Translations under genes and position numbers: made by a program
The notes under the pieces: generated by a model
Databases searched by the model: none
What the model saw: only the letters and a program-made list of their open reading frames with translations
What the model was told of the DNA's origin: nothing
DNA from: Catenaria anguillulae PL171
Taxonomy: Eukaryota > Blastocladiomycota > Blastocladiomycetes > Blastocladiales > Catenariaceae
DNA: 64,000 bases
NCBI GenBank assembly: GCA_002102555.1
Contig: MCFL01000025.1
Span: 124,001 to 188,000 of the forward strand
Direction: 5' to 3'
In this document: piece by piece, positions 45,368 through 56,352 of the stretch
Numbering within the stretch: position 1 is the first letter of the stretch
Layout of the letters: each line of letters opens with the position of its first letter

Positions 45368-46118
45368 CGGTGAGGACAAGTTTAAACGGACCGGAAATGA
45401 CGTAGCCAGTATTGCTCCATTTGATAAAGAGGCCGGCAATCACGAGGGGAACCATGAGCACAACACGCTGTCCCAATTCAGTGGCGGGCATGAGAGGCAG
45501 GACCAGCTGGGCAATCCAGCCTTGCGGGTCATGGGCAATTGAGAACCAAACCTACACACACAATGCCTCGTCAGTGTCCGCAGTTTGGGAAGCAAACCGG
45601 GAATGGGAACAAGTATACCATCATGACCGAACAAGCCATTGCCATAGCAAGCTTTGCAATGACAACGGTATAGCTGACGGCCATCCAGCGCGAGACAGTT
45701 GGCCGATCAATCATTGCGCCAATCCGTCCGCCCATGAGCAGGGCGCCGAGACTCATGGTGATGCCGTAGACTGAGAGTGGCGCGAGCGAGTCGGGCACGA
45801 GCTGCGCAATCCAAACTGTCCAACTCCAAAGTCAGCCATCCACAACTCGCCCACAACACGCCACAGGAATGAATGAAAGGACGGACTTGGCCAAGCAAAT
45901 TCCCACGTGCGCGACGTCCATGTTTCCAGCGTATGTGCAGCAAACAAGGCGGGAAGACCCTTTCCCGCCGCGGTCGTATGAGCGGACGCGGCGGGGAGCA
46001 ATGATGAGGATTCGGTCGAAGCTGCTGAAGCTGCGGCAACTCGAGCCAAGCGGTTGTTGGTTGGTGGGGTCGCGGGTGCGGCGCGCGCACTCGAATTCGG
46101 GGAAGGTGTTTGTGGCAT
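44070..46118 (-). CDS. Ferroportin-like iron exporter (SLC40 family)
   Basis: Spliced minus-strand gene. The N-terminal exon ends in [19 protein letters not shown], and later exons have [20 protein letters not shown] with [12 protein letters not shown]. The hallmark [20 protein letters not shown] is followed by [20 protein letters not shown] long loop (acidic [10 protein letters not shown]) precedes [39 protein letters not shown] and [20 protein letters not shown]. About 10-12 membrane helices. The motif order matches SLC40A1, which exports Fe(II). A long (GA)n/(CT)n array sits just before the VERDW exon and is probably intronic; the exact intron border was not fixed. Confidence 0.88.
45273..45364. 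repeat. (AG)n dinucleotide microsatellite, about 45 units
   Basis: Uninterrupted AG/GA array inside the ferroportin gene. On the coding strand it is CT-rich and open as Ser-Leu repeats. It lies just upstream of a TTTCTTCAG acceptor, so it probably forms part of an intron. Confidence 0.95.
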
Positions 46119-46901
46119 TGCTGCAGCCGGTGAAGAAAGAACTGGGATGGTTTGCGCAATTGTGCGAGACGGTTCAGGTGAAGCCGAGCGAATTTCCTAG
46201 GGAACGTGGACAACCTCGGCCGGACTGAATTGACAGAGGCAGCGGGACCTCGGATGCATTAAAGAAGCGACGTCGGTCTCTGCCGTTGGTACATCAGGGA
46301 TTGATAGGTGTGCGAAGAGAGCGGAAACCTGATTTATGGATCCGAGAAAGTCAGCGCTCGATCGGGCAGGGTTGGTGATTGGAAGCGTCGAAGCGGAGAA
46401 AGCCGAGAAGATGATTCTGGAGGGGATCAACACCATTGGCACGTGTGGATGGCGCGAGGCTCCTCTGTCAGCTTCATGTCTTGGTTGCTGACCTCATCTT
46501 CCAGTGCATGGCGGTTGCCAGTGGCCCAGACAGCATGATTTGCTCGCGGCCCCACCTCACAATTTTCCGACACATCATCAGCTCTACCGAAGAAGAACCC
46601 GTATCATTTCGGATCAATGGCGGCTTCACTTCACATATACTATGCTCAGCACCGATCGATTGCCTCCATTGCCACGAGTTCCATGCATGCATGTGTACCC
46701 GTTACAGTCATGCCAGTGTGAGACATGACACAGATTGAGACATATTCGGCGCGAGGGGCGATTGACGATCGAACGACTCGAAGGAGCCTGAATGGAGTTA
46801 TTGACCATGAAGGAACAACGTAGGAACAACGTTCATTGCACATTTACGTCGATAAAATGATGGAAAAGCTATTACTCATCATTCTGTTCCACATATCCCG
46901 T
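46119..46901. other. Intergenic region
   Basis: Upstream of ferroportin and downstream of the subtilisin gene. Lower GC than its surroundings. No gene, RNA or element recognised. Confidence 0.45.
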
Positions 46902-48193
46902 CTACACTCGCAACAAGACGTTGGGCGTGCCACGAAGACCTTTGCGATCAAGAACACCTTGACTTGCCTTTGCAAGCAACTGTTCCGCAACCTGCTTGGG
47001 AGTCAAGCTCGGGTTCTCGGCGAGAATCAATGCAGCGGCACCGGCCACATGTGGCGCGGCAAATGAGGTACCGGTACGGACTTCGGATCCGCCGTTTTTG
47101 GACGCCGACATGACGGACGATCCGGGCGCGACAACTGTTGGCAGATGCGTTGTGAGACCTTGACGTAGAGAGCAGTCTGACAGCCGGATGGATATAGAAC
47201 GTACTGTCAACACAGCGGCCCCAGTTGGACACATACTCCAAGCGATCACGGTCGCTCGAAGCAGCCACCGTCAACACATCGGGCACAACCCCAGGGCTTT
47301 CCAGGCACGCATCGCGTTGGTTATTCCCCGCTGCGGTCACGACAACGACACCGGCTTGAACGGCGGCCACAGCGGCTGCGTTCACATCATCGTCAGCGTC
47401 GCTTCCGACACTTGCGTTGGCGACCACGGTCCGCTTAGCCGCTGGGCCTCCTTGGCGACCCAGTTGAGGCCTGCAATCAGTTCGCTCGTGAATGCTTTAC
47501 CATCGCTGCCAACAGTCTTGACGGAAATTGCCTTGGCAAGCTTGGAGACACCGTACTGGCGGCCCATAGCAATGGCTGCGACAAAGGTGCCATGACCATT
47601 GTCGTCATTGTCCTGCAGCACGATGAACGTTGGAATCAGTTCAACAATTGCCTGCGAGCGAGAGCGTGATGATGTGGAAATCCATTCAGACGTACACTCC
47701 ACTCTGGGTTTGCCTTCCAGCCGACCGTTGCACGACCCTCGAAATCAGGATGGTCTACCGCGATACCTGAATCAAGCACATAAATGGGCACATCCTTCCC
47801 AGCCACGTCCGGGTACGTGAAAGGGCCGGGGGCCTTGCGCTCTTGCGAAATGCGCGTCAAGCCCCAGCTGGGAGGATTGTCTTGCACCGCGCGGATCGTG
47901 ACTTGGGAATCGGGACGGACAGAAGCGACAAGCGGGTTCTTCTTGAGTTGTTCCAGTGTCGTGGCGTTGGCGATAGTCACAGAGTAGCCTCGGAACCCCT
48001 TTCCAATCGAGTACTCGTGGTGAATGGATTGGGTGGATCCCAGGAGCTTGGTGAGCGATTGGGTGAATTTGCGTTGGTCGGTGCTTGACTTGAGCTTGAG
48101 AATGTAGCGAGGTTGGTTGGTGGAGCGAGGCGTCACCTCGGCAGCGACAGCGATCAAGACAAGGATGACTAAGAGCAAGAAAGGGACCTTCAT
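46902..48193 (-). CDS. Secreted subtilisin-like serine protease (S8, proteinase K-like)
   Basis: Signal peptide MKVPFLLLVILVLIAVAA, then an I9 propeptide (RYILKLKSSTDQRKFTQSL, FRGYSVTIANATTLEQLKK). The protease domain has SWGLTRISQERK, the catalytic Asp in IYVLDSGIAVDHPDFEGR, His in DDNGHGTFVAAIAM, the oxyanion region AGVVVVTAAGNNQRDACLES, and the catalytic Ser in GTSFAAPHVAGAAALI. Exons are 48193-47696, 47651-47205 and 47158-46902; the first intron is only 44 nt. The frame jumps by one base near 47440 between EAQR and VVANASVG with no room for an intron. Because the triad is intact, this is either a sequence error or a very recent knock-out. Likely extracellular or vacuolar. Confidence 0.85.
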
Positions 48194-48832
48194 CTTGAAT
48201 CTACGGAGAGCGTTCTAGGCTTCGAGCTGTTGGAGACGTTGAGGTGCATTGGCGACCAGTGAGGAATTTGCAGGTGGGGGTCTGCGCGGATTTATCGCAT
48301 GCGTTTCTCAGAGCGATGAAGGTGTCACGGTGGGTCTAAATCCCAGCGCAATGCGCCCTTTGTGCGGGTTTGCAGTATGTCTATGACCACAAGAATAATT
48401 CCATTATGCATGTGAGGCAACAGGCTGCGGATGGTCGGTCTGAGAGCAGATTTGGAGTTCGAAACCGGACAAAACTATTCTTGCGGGCACTCTGGTCCCA
48501 CAATTGCCTTGATTGTGTACATACGATTTTGCCTTGTTTATTTTTGGCCGAAGGGCGCCAAAAGTTGACCCGCACCTACGGAAGACGGCTCATGTCTCAC
48601 GCGAGGCGATCTGAGGACCTTGCGACTACAACCACCCCCACCCTGTCGATCCACTCACGCCAGAGCTGACGATGCCACATGTAAATTCAAAGTGAGGTGA
48701 TTTATACGACCCTATGAAATTCGACCATGCACACAAAGCCTATCACGGCATGTCCAACTCTTTTGCCGTTCCGCGCCCTTTGCGCATGTCGACAAAAGGA
48801 CTGTCCTGACCTACACCTGTCAATGATCACAG
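48194..48832. other. Divergent intergenic region
   Basis: Between the protease (minus) and the NAD(P)HX epimerase (plus). It must also hold the first, unresolved exon of the latter; candidate ATGs are near 48749 and 48787. Nothing else seen. Confidence 0.4.
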
Positions 48833-49847
48833 TATCTCACTCAACGCCTCGCGCAAGCGGTCGACACCGAGCTGATGTCTCCTGCGGGGGGCTTCTCAAT
48901 TGACCAGCTGATGGAGCTGGCAGGCCTTGCTGTGGCGCAAGCTGCTGCTCGTGTCTTCCCGCTCCAGCCAAAGCCCCCTGGCATTCCTCCAACGAGCGTC
49001 AATCGCGTTGTGCTCTGCTGTGGTCCCGGTTGGTATTGTACTAGACCCTCTTGCATTTGAAACCGTTTCTAATTGCCGTGTGCTGCCGCCAGGCAACAAT
49101 GGCGGCGACGGTCTCGTCGCTGCCCGTCATTTGGCGCACTTTGGCTACACACCTATTGTGTACTACCCGAAGCCCACCGACAAGCCGCTGTTTCGAAACG
49201 TCACTCAACAGCTTCGCAACCTTGATGTGCTTGTTCTTGGGTCAGATGCGTCCTCGACCATTGACTCGCAGTTACAACACGCATACTTTGTGGTCGACGC
49301 GCTCTTTGGTACGGTAAAGTGGCTCGAATGGTTGAAGGACTTGACCTGCACTTTCAATCGGTTCTTGTGCATGTATCATACATAGGCTTCAGCTTCGCAG
49401 GCCCAATTCGGTCGCCGTTCGACGATGTGATCAAGGTACTCGCCCACTATTTGCATCAATCAGTCAAAACGATCGTTTGCTCATCGCACCAAATACATGC
49501 AACAGAAAATCAATGAGTCACACAAGCCAGTACTGTCCGTCGACATTCCTTCTGGGTGGGACGTGGAAAAAGGTACGCATCCACCTTCTCCTACTGTTGC
49601 ACTGGACAAGACTAATCCCTGAAAGTGCGCGCGCTTTGCTTCAGGCCCAATGGACGCCCACGGACTGGATACTCCATACGCGCTTATTTCGCTCACGGCG
49701 CCCAAGCTTGGTGCGTCTGGCTATACGGGGATACACTTTGTGGGTGGCCGGTTTGTTCCGCCTGCAATGGCGAGGCGTCTTGGCCTGGACATGCCAGAGT
49801 ATTCTGGTGCGGATCAGATTGTTCAGATTTCAGGCCTCAAGGTGTAA
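48833..49847 (+). CDS. NAXE: NAD(P)H-hydrate epimerase (YjeF N-terminal domain)
   Basis: Five exons in phase (48833-49028, 49093-49308, 49386-49435, 49506-49572, 49645-49847). The start exon lies upstream and was not identified. The first visible residues YLTQRLAQAVDTELM match the NAXE start, followed by FSIDQLMELAGLAVAQA, CCGPGNNGGDGLVAARHL, YYPKPTDKPLF and VVDALFGFSFAGPIR. Next come LSVDIPSGWDVEKG and LISLTAPKLGA, and near the end HFVGGRFVPPAMARRLGL. The enzyme epimerises damaged NAD(P)HX so that the S-form can be repaired by the dehydratase. Probably cytosolic or mitochondrial depending on the missing exon. Confidence 0.88.
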
Positions 49848-50131
49848 GCACCACATCTTTCGGCAATAATTGCTTGTTGATTCAGTCTTGGTCATTTGAA
49901 TCTTTCATTCTCGTGCTTATGTCTTAAAATTCCTTGCCTCTGACCTTCAATCGGGTCTGCGTCTCGAGCTGCGCAGTGGGCTGCACTGAGCTCGAGGTTG
50001 GGTTGGCTTGCGTTGGCTGCACATCATTGACTCACTCGCACTCTGATCGCTCTTGCTGATCCCGATTGGCCAAAACGCTTGCTTTTCTTCATTGTCTCAT
50101 GAATGACGGATGATACTCGCAGACCATCACC

Positions 50132-52822
50132 ATGGACTCTTCGCAATCGCAGTCACAGCGGCAATCTCAGTCACCGCCGCCCGAACCTTCGCCCAGCGAG
50201 TTGGGCCCGTCAACCGCGCCGCCAGAGGATGTAATCAAGATCCTGCTCGCTACCGACAATCATTTGGGCTTTGCTGAGCGCGATCCCGTCCGCGGCAACG
50301 ACTCGCTGCGCACATTTGAAGAGATTCTTCAAATTGCCAATGAGAAGGAGGTTGATACTTTCTGCTTTCCGTTCCAGCTTGGAGCCAAGTGATTTGATAC
50401 CCTTTCCATCGTTTCGCTCAGGTGGACATGATTTTGCTGGGAGGTGACCTCTTCCACGACAGCAAGCCGACCGTCAAGACCATTCACGGAACCATGAACC
50501 TTCTCCGAAAGTACTGCATGGGCGACCGCCCGTGTTACCTCGAGTATCTGAGCGAAGGAACAACCAACTTTGCCCACCAGTGCGTATTTGCTTCTCCCAA
50601 TCCGCCGCAACTCGCACTTACTCACGGCTCGGTTGTAATGATGCTCGCACCTGCCAGATTCAACACGGTCAATTACATGGATCCAAACTACAATGTCGGC
50701 ATCCCCGTCTTCTCAATCCACGGCAACCACGATGATCCGACTGGCGTACGGCAATTCTCGATCTGTCTCTCACCGTCCGTCCCGACAGTTAACCAACGCC
50801 TCGGTGAATCTCCATGTTCCATGCTCGCCAATTAGGACGCCAGTCTGGCATCCCTCGATCTGCTCTCCGTCTCTGGCCTCGTCAACTACTTTGGCCGGCA
50901 AACCCAAGTTGACGACATCACCATCTCGCCTGTCCTCCTGCGTAAGGGCCAAACAATGCTCTCATTGTACGGGCTCGGCAACGTGCGTGACGAGCGCCTC
51001 CATCGTACCTTTTTGCGTAAAAAGGTCAACCTGTTGCGTCCACACGAGTTCCACGACGACTGGTTCAATCTCATGGTGGTGCATCAAAACCGAGTCCCGC
51101 ACGGCAAGACCAACTATTTGCCCGAAACCTTCTTGGATCCTTTCCTGCATCTGGTCCTTTGGGGCCACGAGCACGAATGTTTGATTGATCCAGTCTTCAA
51201 CACCCAGCAAGAGTTTTACGTGACTCAGCCTGGGAGCTCGATTGCGACAGCGTTGAGCGAGGGTGAAGCAAAGAAAAAGTACGTATCCGACGACTTGGAT
51301 CATGGCATTTTCTCGTTGCAGTCACTCAACTCCATCCTTGTCCATGCTCCTTAGGCATGTCGCCGTCCTCAAGATCTTCAAGTCTTCATTTGAAATCGAC
51401 AAGATCCCGCTCCGTACCGTGCGCCCGTTTCTCATGGACGACCTCATTCTCTCTGACGTACCGGGCCTTGTCGCCAATGACGCAAAGGGCGCCCACAGGG
51501 CCATCACCAAGCGCATCCATGAAATGATTGAGCAAGCCAACGACGAGTGGCACGAGACGCACCCGGACGACGAAGGCGACCCGCCTCTACCGCTGATCCG
51601 ACTGCGCATCGAGTACACGGGCTTTTCGACGTTCAACCCGCAGCAGTTTGGCCAGCAGTATGTCGCGCAGGTGGCAAACCCGCGGGACATGGTTATGTTT
51701 TTCCGTAAGCGAAAGGCCGGCGTACCGTCGCGCCGCAAGGATGCAGGCGAGCAGATGACCGAGTTTGACATGGACGGGGATGTGATTATGGGTGAAGGCG
51801 ACGAGGAGAACCTGCAAACCGCCAATGTGTCTAAGCATCTATCCAAGGACGATGCTGCGCAGGTAGAACAGTTGATTCGGCAGTGTTTGGGTGGCCCCAA
51901 CCTGTTGACGTTGCCCGAGGCCGAGTTGAGCGATGCCATCAAAGTGTTTGTGGAGAAGAACGACAATGCCGCATTGGGAGAGTACGTTTACTGCTCTGTT
52001 TTCCTATGTTGCTATCCCGCGTGTCCTCAGACATTGATTGGCGGCTGTCACTTGAACAGCTTCGTCGACGAAACGGGCAAGACCATTGTGACAGAAATCG
52101 CCCAAAAAGAAGATGCCGCTGCAGGCGACGACTCATTCTTTACACAAACCGCCATCAACATCAAGACACAACGCAACCAAGCCCATGGGTCGGAGTCTTC
52201 GCTCGCCTACCTCACCTCGCGCAAGTCACAAGACACAACAGCCAACGACGACGCCGACGATGCGGAAGACACTGCACCTGCGACCAAGAAACGCCGCACA
52301 ACCGCCGCCGCAGCCAAAACCGCAAAGGCAACGACCACAGCGCCCGCGTCGACTCGCGGGCGTGGCAAGGGCCGCGCCACTGCCGCATCAACACGGACTA
52401 CAACCGCGGCCACACGCAAACGAAAGCAAGTGGAGGTGATTGACTCATCGGAAGAGGATGAAGCGCAAATGAGCGATGAGGCGTCCGAGCAGGAGCGCGA
52501 CGAGCTCGATTCGGACGAGGAGATGCCGCCGACATCAAAGGCACGTGGAGGCAAGTCGGCAGCGACCTCACGCACGACCCGGGCGAATACGCGCTCCACA
52601 GCGGCCGCGTCATCTGGCAGTGCGTCGCAGACACCAACGAACGGCACTCGGCGCATGGTGCAGAGCACTCTGTCTTTTGCTCCTTCGCAAGCGTCGTCGG
52701 CGTCCTCGTCCGTGGTCACGGCAACCCCAACGAGTACGAGTCAACGTGGACTTCCGGCATCGTTCGGGACGGGGCCGGCGGCAAGGGGTGGCCGAGGCGG
52801 GCGTGGGCGTGGCAAAAGGTGA
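50132..52822 (+). CDS. MRE11: MRE11 double-strand-break repair nuclease
   Basis: Six exons (50132-50350, 50422-50579, 50658-50745, 50836-51278, 51355-51981, 52060-52822) give 765 residues. All phosphoesterase motifs are present: [49 protein letters not shown] and [11 protein letters not shown], then [14 protein letters not shown]. The capping domain contains [11 protein letters not shown] and [20 protein letters not shown]. The C-terminal region is Lys/Arg/Thr-rich with a GRGKGRA patch and a final [11 protein letters not shown], a DNA-binding or GAR-like tail. With Rad50 and Nbs1/Xrs2 it resects double-strand breaks and activates Tel1/ATM. The last intron is a multiple of three and open, so its retention would not stop translation. 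Confidence 0.95.
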
Positions 52823-52929
52823 TCCTCAATTTGTCCGCGTTCCAGAGCATCGTGGTTGCGGCATTCTTGCTATTTGGGGCGTTCACGTGATGAGGCTATT
52901 GTATTGGATTCATGCTCGAGTGATGTTTG

Positions 52930-52939
52930 AATAAATAAA
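52930..52939 (+). terminator. Candidate poly(A) signal for MRE11
   Basis: AATAAATAAA lies about 108 nt after the MRE11 stop, a typical place and form for a eukaryotic polyadenylation signal. Confidence 0.5.
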
Positions 52940-53185
52940 GACTGAAGTGACAAGCATCACAGCGACTGCAGCGGAGAGGGGCAGCAAAGAGCTTTGCCGC
53001 ATTGTGCAACATCGGGCAAGGAAAGCGGAAGAGAGGGGGGGATCAAGGGATACGCAAAACTGCCAGTCAAAAGAGCAAAAAGAACCGCAGCAGCAATAGG
53101 GCAATTGGCCAGCGGGAGGGCCGGAGGGTCTGCAAAAGCAGAAATGTATACAAATGGAGGTTGATGTTGGTGGCAAAAAAAATGC

Positions 53186-54014
53186 TCAATCAAAACGGTC
53201 TTGATGACCACGGATCCGGCGTGCAAGGTGGATATCTTTGGGCATGATGGTCACCCGTTTCGCGTGGATGGCGCACAGATTTCTGCACAGAAATGTGATG
53301 AGAAATGCATATGCGGACATCTCAAGAAGACGACAGAGGGAATATGACGTACGCATCTTCAAACAAGTGGACGAGGTATGCTTCGGCCGCTTCCTGGAAC
53401 GGATACAGCGACGGAATGGATGATCAGGGTCTGCATGGCGAAAAATACATAGTGGCCTGTCGAGTAATGACGAACCTGAAGGGCGAGAAGCGCAGAGGCT
53501 TGCCACCGATAGTTGTCTTGATTGAATCGAGACTGATCTTCGACGATGCGATAGGGCAGCTCTTGCGTGATCTCGCGAACCTGTTCCAACAAGCAATTCC
53601 GGAACATAAATCACTGACGCCGCAATGCCACACTGCAGGCCAAGTTACAGAAACCTGGGCATACCAAGCGAGTGAATGGAAGCTTTTGAACGAGCAAGTC
53701 TGTCGACTTTTGAAACTTTTTGATCTCTCGTAACGCAACCGTCCCTGGGCGGTAGCGCTTGGTGGTTGCGCCCGGCTGCTTGAGCATGGCGCGGACCTTT
53801 TCGGCGGCGCCAGTTGCGGGACCTGGATTCAATCGAGAAATCGGCGGTGATGAGATGATTTGCGGGCAGTTTCCATCAGTAATGATTATCAGAAACGATG
53901 TGGTTGCAAACCTTTGCCGCCGACGGATTTCTTTGGCGATTGCACCGTGCGACGGGCCTTTGGTGTGGTGCTCGTGCGTGGAGAGGCACTAGCGGTTGTT
54001 TTGGTCCGAGCCAT
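53186..54014 (-). CDS. CENPA: Centromeric histone H3 variant (CENP-A/Cse4)
   Basis: Five exons (54014-53912, 53822-53665, 53580-53476, 53393-53353, 53282-53186) give 167 residues. The start [15 protein letters not shown] looks H3-like, but the tail diverges. The histone fold begins [20 protein letters not shown], and then come [59 protein letters not shown] and HLARRIRG. The Trp (WQAS) and [12 protein letters not shown] wording are CENP-A features rather than canonical H3. Between REITQ and WQAS there are about ten more residues than in human CENP-A, in the loop-1 region. Canonical H3 genes rarely have four introns. It marks centromeric nucleosomes. Confidence 0.9.
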
Positions 54015-54453
54015 GGCGAATGTGAGCTGTCGGGAAGAGTGAACGGCTGGGTTGGTTGGTTGCGATTGGTCGGAGGCGGCTCACGCAGATCACAGAGTCA
54101 GGGAGGTATGGTGGAAGTTGGACAACTCGGTAATTCAGAATATCGGCACGGGTGGAAAATGTCGATTGCTCAAGGATTATTCATGAACTGATAGATTACA
54201 TTGTCCTTTTCTTGTGCGTAATTGTTGTTGTTCTGCCGGTATAATGGAATGGCCTTGGCTTTCGATTGAATGGATTGAATCGGCGGGCCATTTTCTCTTC
54301 TTGACGCGTCCTTGAGCTCCCAGCGTCCGCACCAACTTCCGCTCAAGTCACAGCCCTTGTTGACAGCTGGATCCTGGAAAGACGAGCAAAGAATGCCATA
54401 TTAAGTCATAGAATACTCGAATCCTACGGAAACTCCATGAAAACCCACCCATC
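54015..54453. other. Divergent promoter region
   Basis: Between CENP-A (minus) and the polysaccharide deacetylase (plus). No gene seen. Confidence 0.45.
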
Positions 54454-55964
54454 ATGCTTTCCTCAATCTCAGTAATAGAAACTGCGGGTGTTGTCCTCAT
54501 TTTGGCCACACTTGCCATGATTGCCTATGGACAGCAATCCTTGCAACCAGCCGTGTGCAACCAATACTGTGACATCTCGACCTGGAAGACTCACCTCTGT
54601 TACAATTCGACGCAAGGTAGGTGTTCTTTCTTCCCACCATCTGACGTGTTTTTGACTGAGATCTGCGATGCTAACGGCCTCGCCATAGTTCCAAACACCT
54701 GTAATTGGCAGCGTCTCCGTGTTTGCCGGCCCATTCCCAGCACGGTAATTGGCGCCGAGTCATGCCTGACGGGTGCCGTCAATCAGCGCTGCAACATCAC
54801 CAGTCTGGATGTGTGCGGTCCATTGGCACCTGCAGAGCAGGAACCACGATGTGGAAACACATTGTGCGAAGGTATCTCTGCTTCCTGATTCAATTGCACA
54901 TTGTGACAATTGAAGCTGACTTGAGCGTATTTGATGCGTGCAGTTGGCGAAAAGTTCACCTGCCCCCAAGATTGCAACTTCTGGTCCGATGGTATCCGCC
55001 CTCTCAACCAGTCCAACGGCGTTTACAATGATTGCCCTGCGCTCGATCCGCTTCAGCGCCACTATGTCCTCACATTTGACGACGGCCCGACGGAACACAC
55101 GGCCCGACTCCTGGAGCTTCTCCGTGATGCGGGCAACAAATCGGCCGCCTTTTTCCCTGTTGGATCCGTTATGGCCATGTTTCCCAACATTGTCAAATCC
55201 ATAATCAATGACGGGCACATCATCGGGTCGCACAGTTACCAGCACTTCAACTTGTCCAAGATGTCGCGAGATGAGCTCTTGGATGATACGGCCAACTTTG
55301 ACGAGATGGCAAATGCGCTCGCGGGTTACAAGCCAAAGTTTTTGCGCCCGCCGTATGGATCCATTACGCCCGAGGCCGTCGAAGTATACAACCAGTCGGA
55401 TGTCAACATGAAAGTGATTGGGTGGAAGTACGTAGCCAATCCCTTTGAATGGTTTAGACCATGAACGTGGAAGAATGATTGACCACATGTTGTGATGTTT
55501 CGCAGTATCGACTTGCAAGACTATGACAAGGTCAACCGCGCCGACGACATTCTGGAACAGTTGGAAAGCATGCTCATCAAGAACCCGGGCTTTACGCATG
55601 TCATTTACCTCGGCCACGATACTGCCCGCACCTCTGTACGCACTGTTTGCCTCTCTCACTGGGTTCAAGTCGTTTCTCACCAGTCCTTTCCCCAACCTGG
55701 CAGGTCGAAATTGTGCCTCGGCTCATGGACTTTTTCACCTTCCAAGGTTTCCGGCACACCACTCTGGACAATTGCCTGTTTGGTGGCACTGAATTCAGCT
55801 TGCGCGTCTCGACTCGTGCTCTCGAGCCCAAACCCGTCCAACGGCTCGTCATCCCACAAGGTGCCGACGACACGGTTTCCGCTGCCGTGTCACGTACGCT
55901 GTCGACATGGCTGCCGCCATTCGTGGCGCTGCTTGTTGCGTTCCAGATGAACTTTCCTGTTTAG
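54454..55964 (+). CDS. Chitin/polysaccharide deacetylase, probably GPI-anchored
   Basis: Five exons (54454-54616, 54689-54871, 54944-55427, 55506-55635, 55704-55964) give 406 residues. An N-terminal hydrophobic signal (VVLILATLAMIAYG) is followed by a Cys-rich region with CNQYCDISTW, CNWQRLRVC and CPQDCNFW. The NodB domain follows: YVLTFDDGPTEHTARLLELL (metal Asp), GHIIGSHSYQHFNLSKMS (HxxxH), FLRPPYGSITPEA, VIGWNIDLQDY and HVIYLGHDTA. It ends in a hydrophobic stretch preceded by a Ser/Ala-rich segment, as for a GPI signal. Family CE4 enzymes deacetylate chitin to chitosan in the wall. Confidence 0.9.
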
Positions 55965-56352
55965 CGCCGTTGGTGGCGGCGCAGCAGCACATGCTCCTCC
56001 TCGCGGTGGTGGTGATCGTGGTATCGTGGTGGATCTGGCCATGTGGATGAAGTGGCGGGATTTGCGCACTTGGGTTTATTATTTGTTTGTTCAAGTACCC
56101 TGCAACTAAGCACACCAAACATGACATCTGAATTGGTGTATGTACTGATGTGCCGATGCGTGGGAACTGGCACGGAAACGACAAGCTGCTTACATCGACA
56201 TCTGAATGTCCTTTCCGAGCTTGGGAGGAACCACGCAAGCATGACTTTGAGGCGAAAGAGTATGAACAAGGGGTGGGTGAGTGGGATATGTACAGCATCA
56301 TTCAACGCTGGTTGGGAAAGACATGGACGGCGGAGGTTGCGTGACTTGGTGC
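55965..56352. other. Convergent intergenic region
   Basis: 3' flanks of the deacetylase and GLTP genes. No gene seen. Confidence 0.45.

Noticed and set aside
45267-45542. Glu-Arg repeat protein on the plus strand
   Set aside because: Pure translation of the GA microsatellite on the strand opposite ferroportin.
54760-55695. 311-codon minus-strand open frame
   Set aside because: Antisense to the polysaccharide deacetylase exons and runs across their introns.
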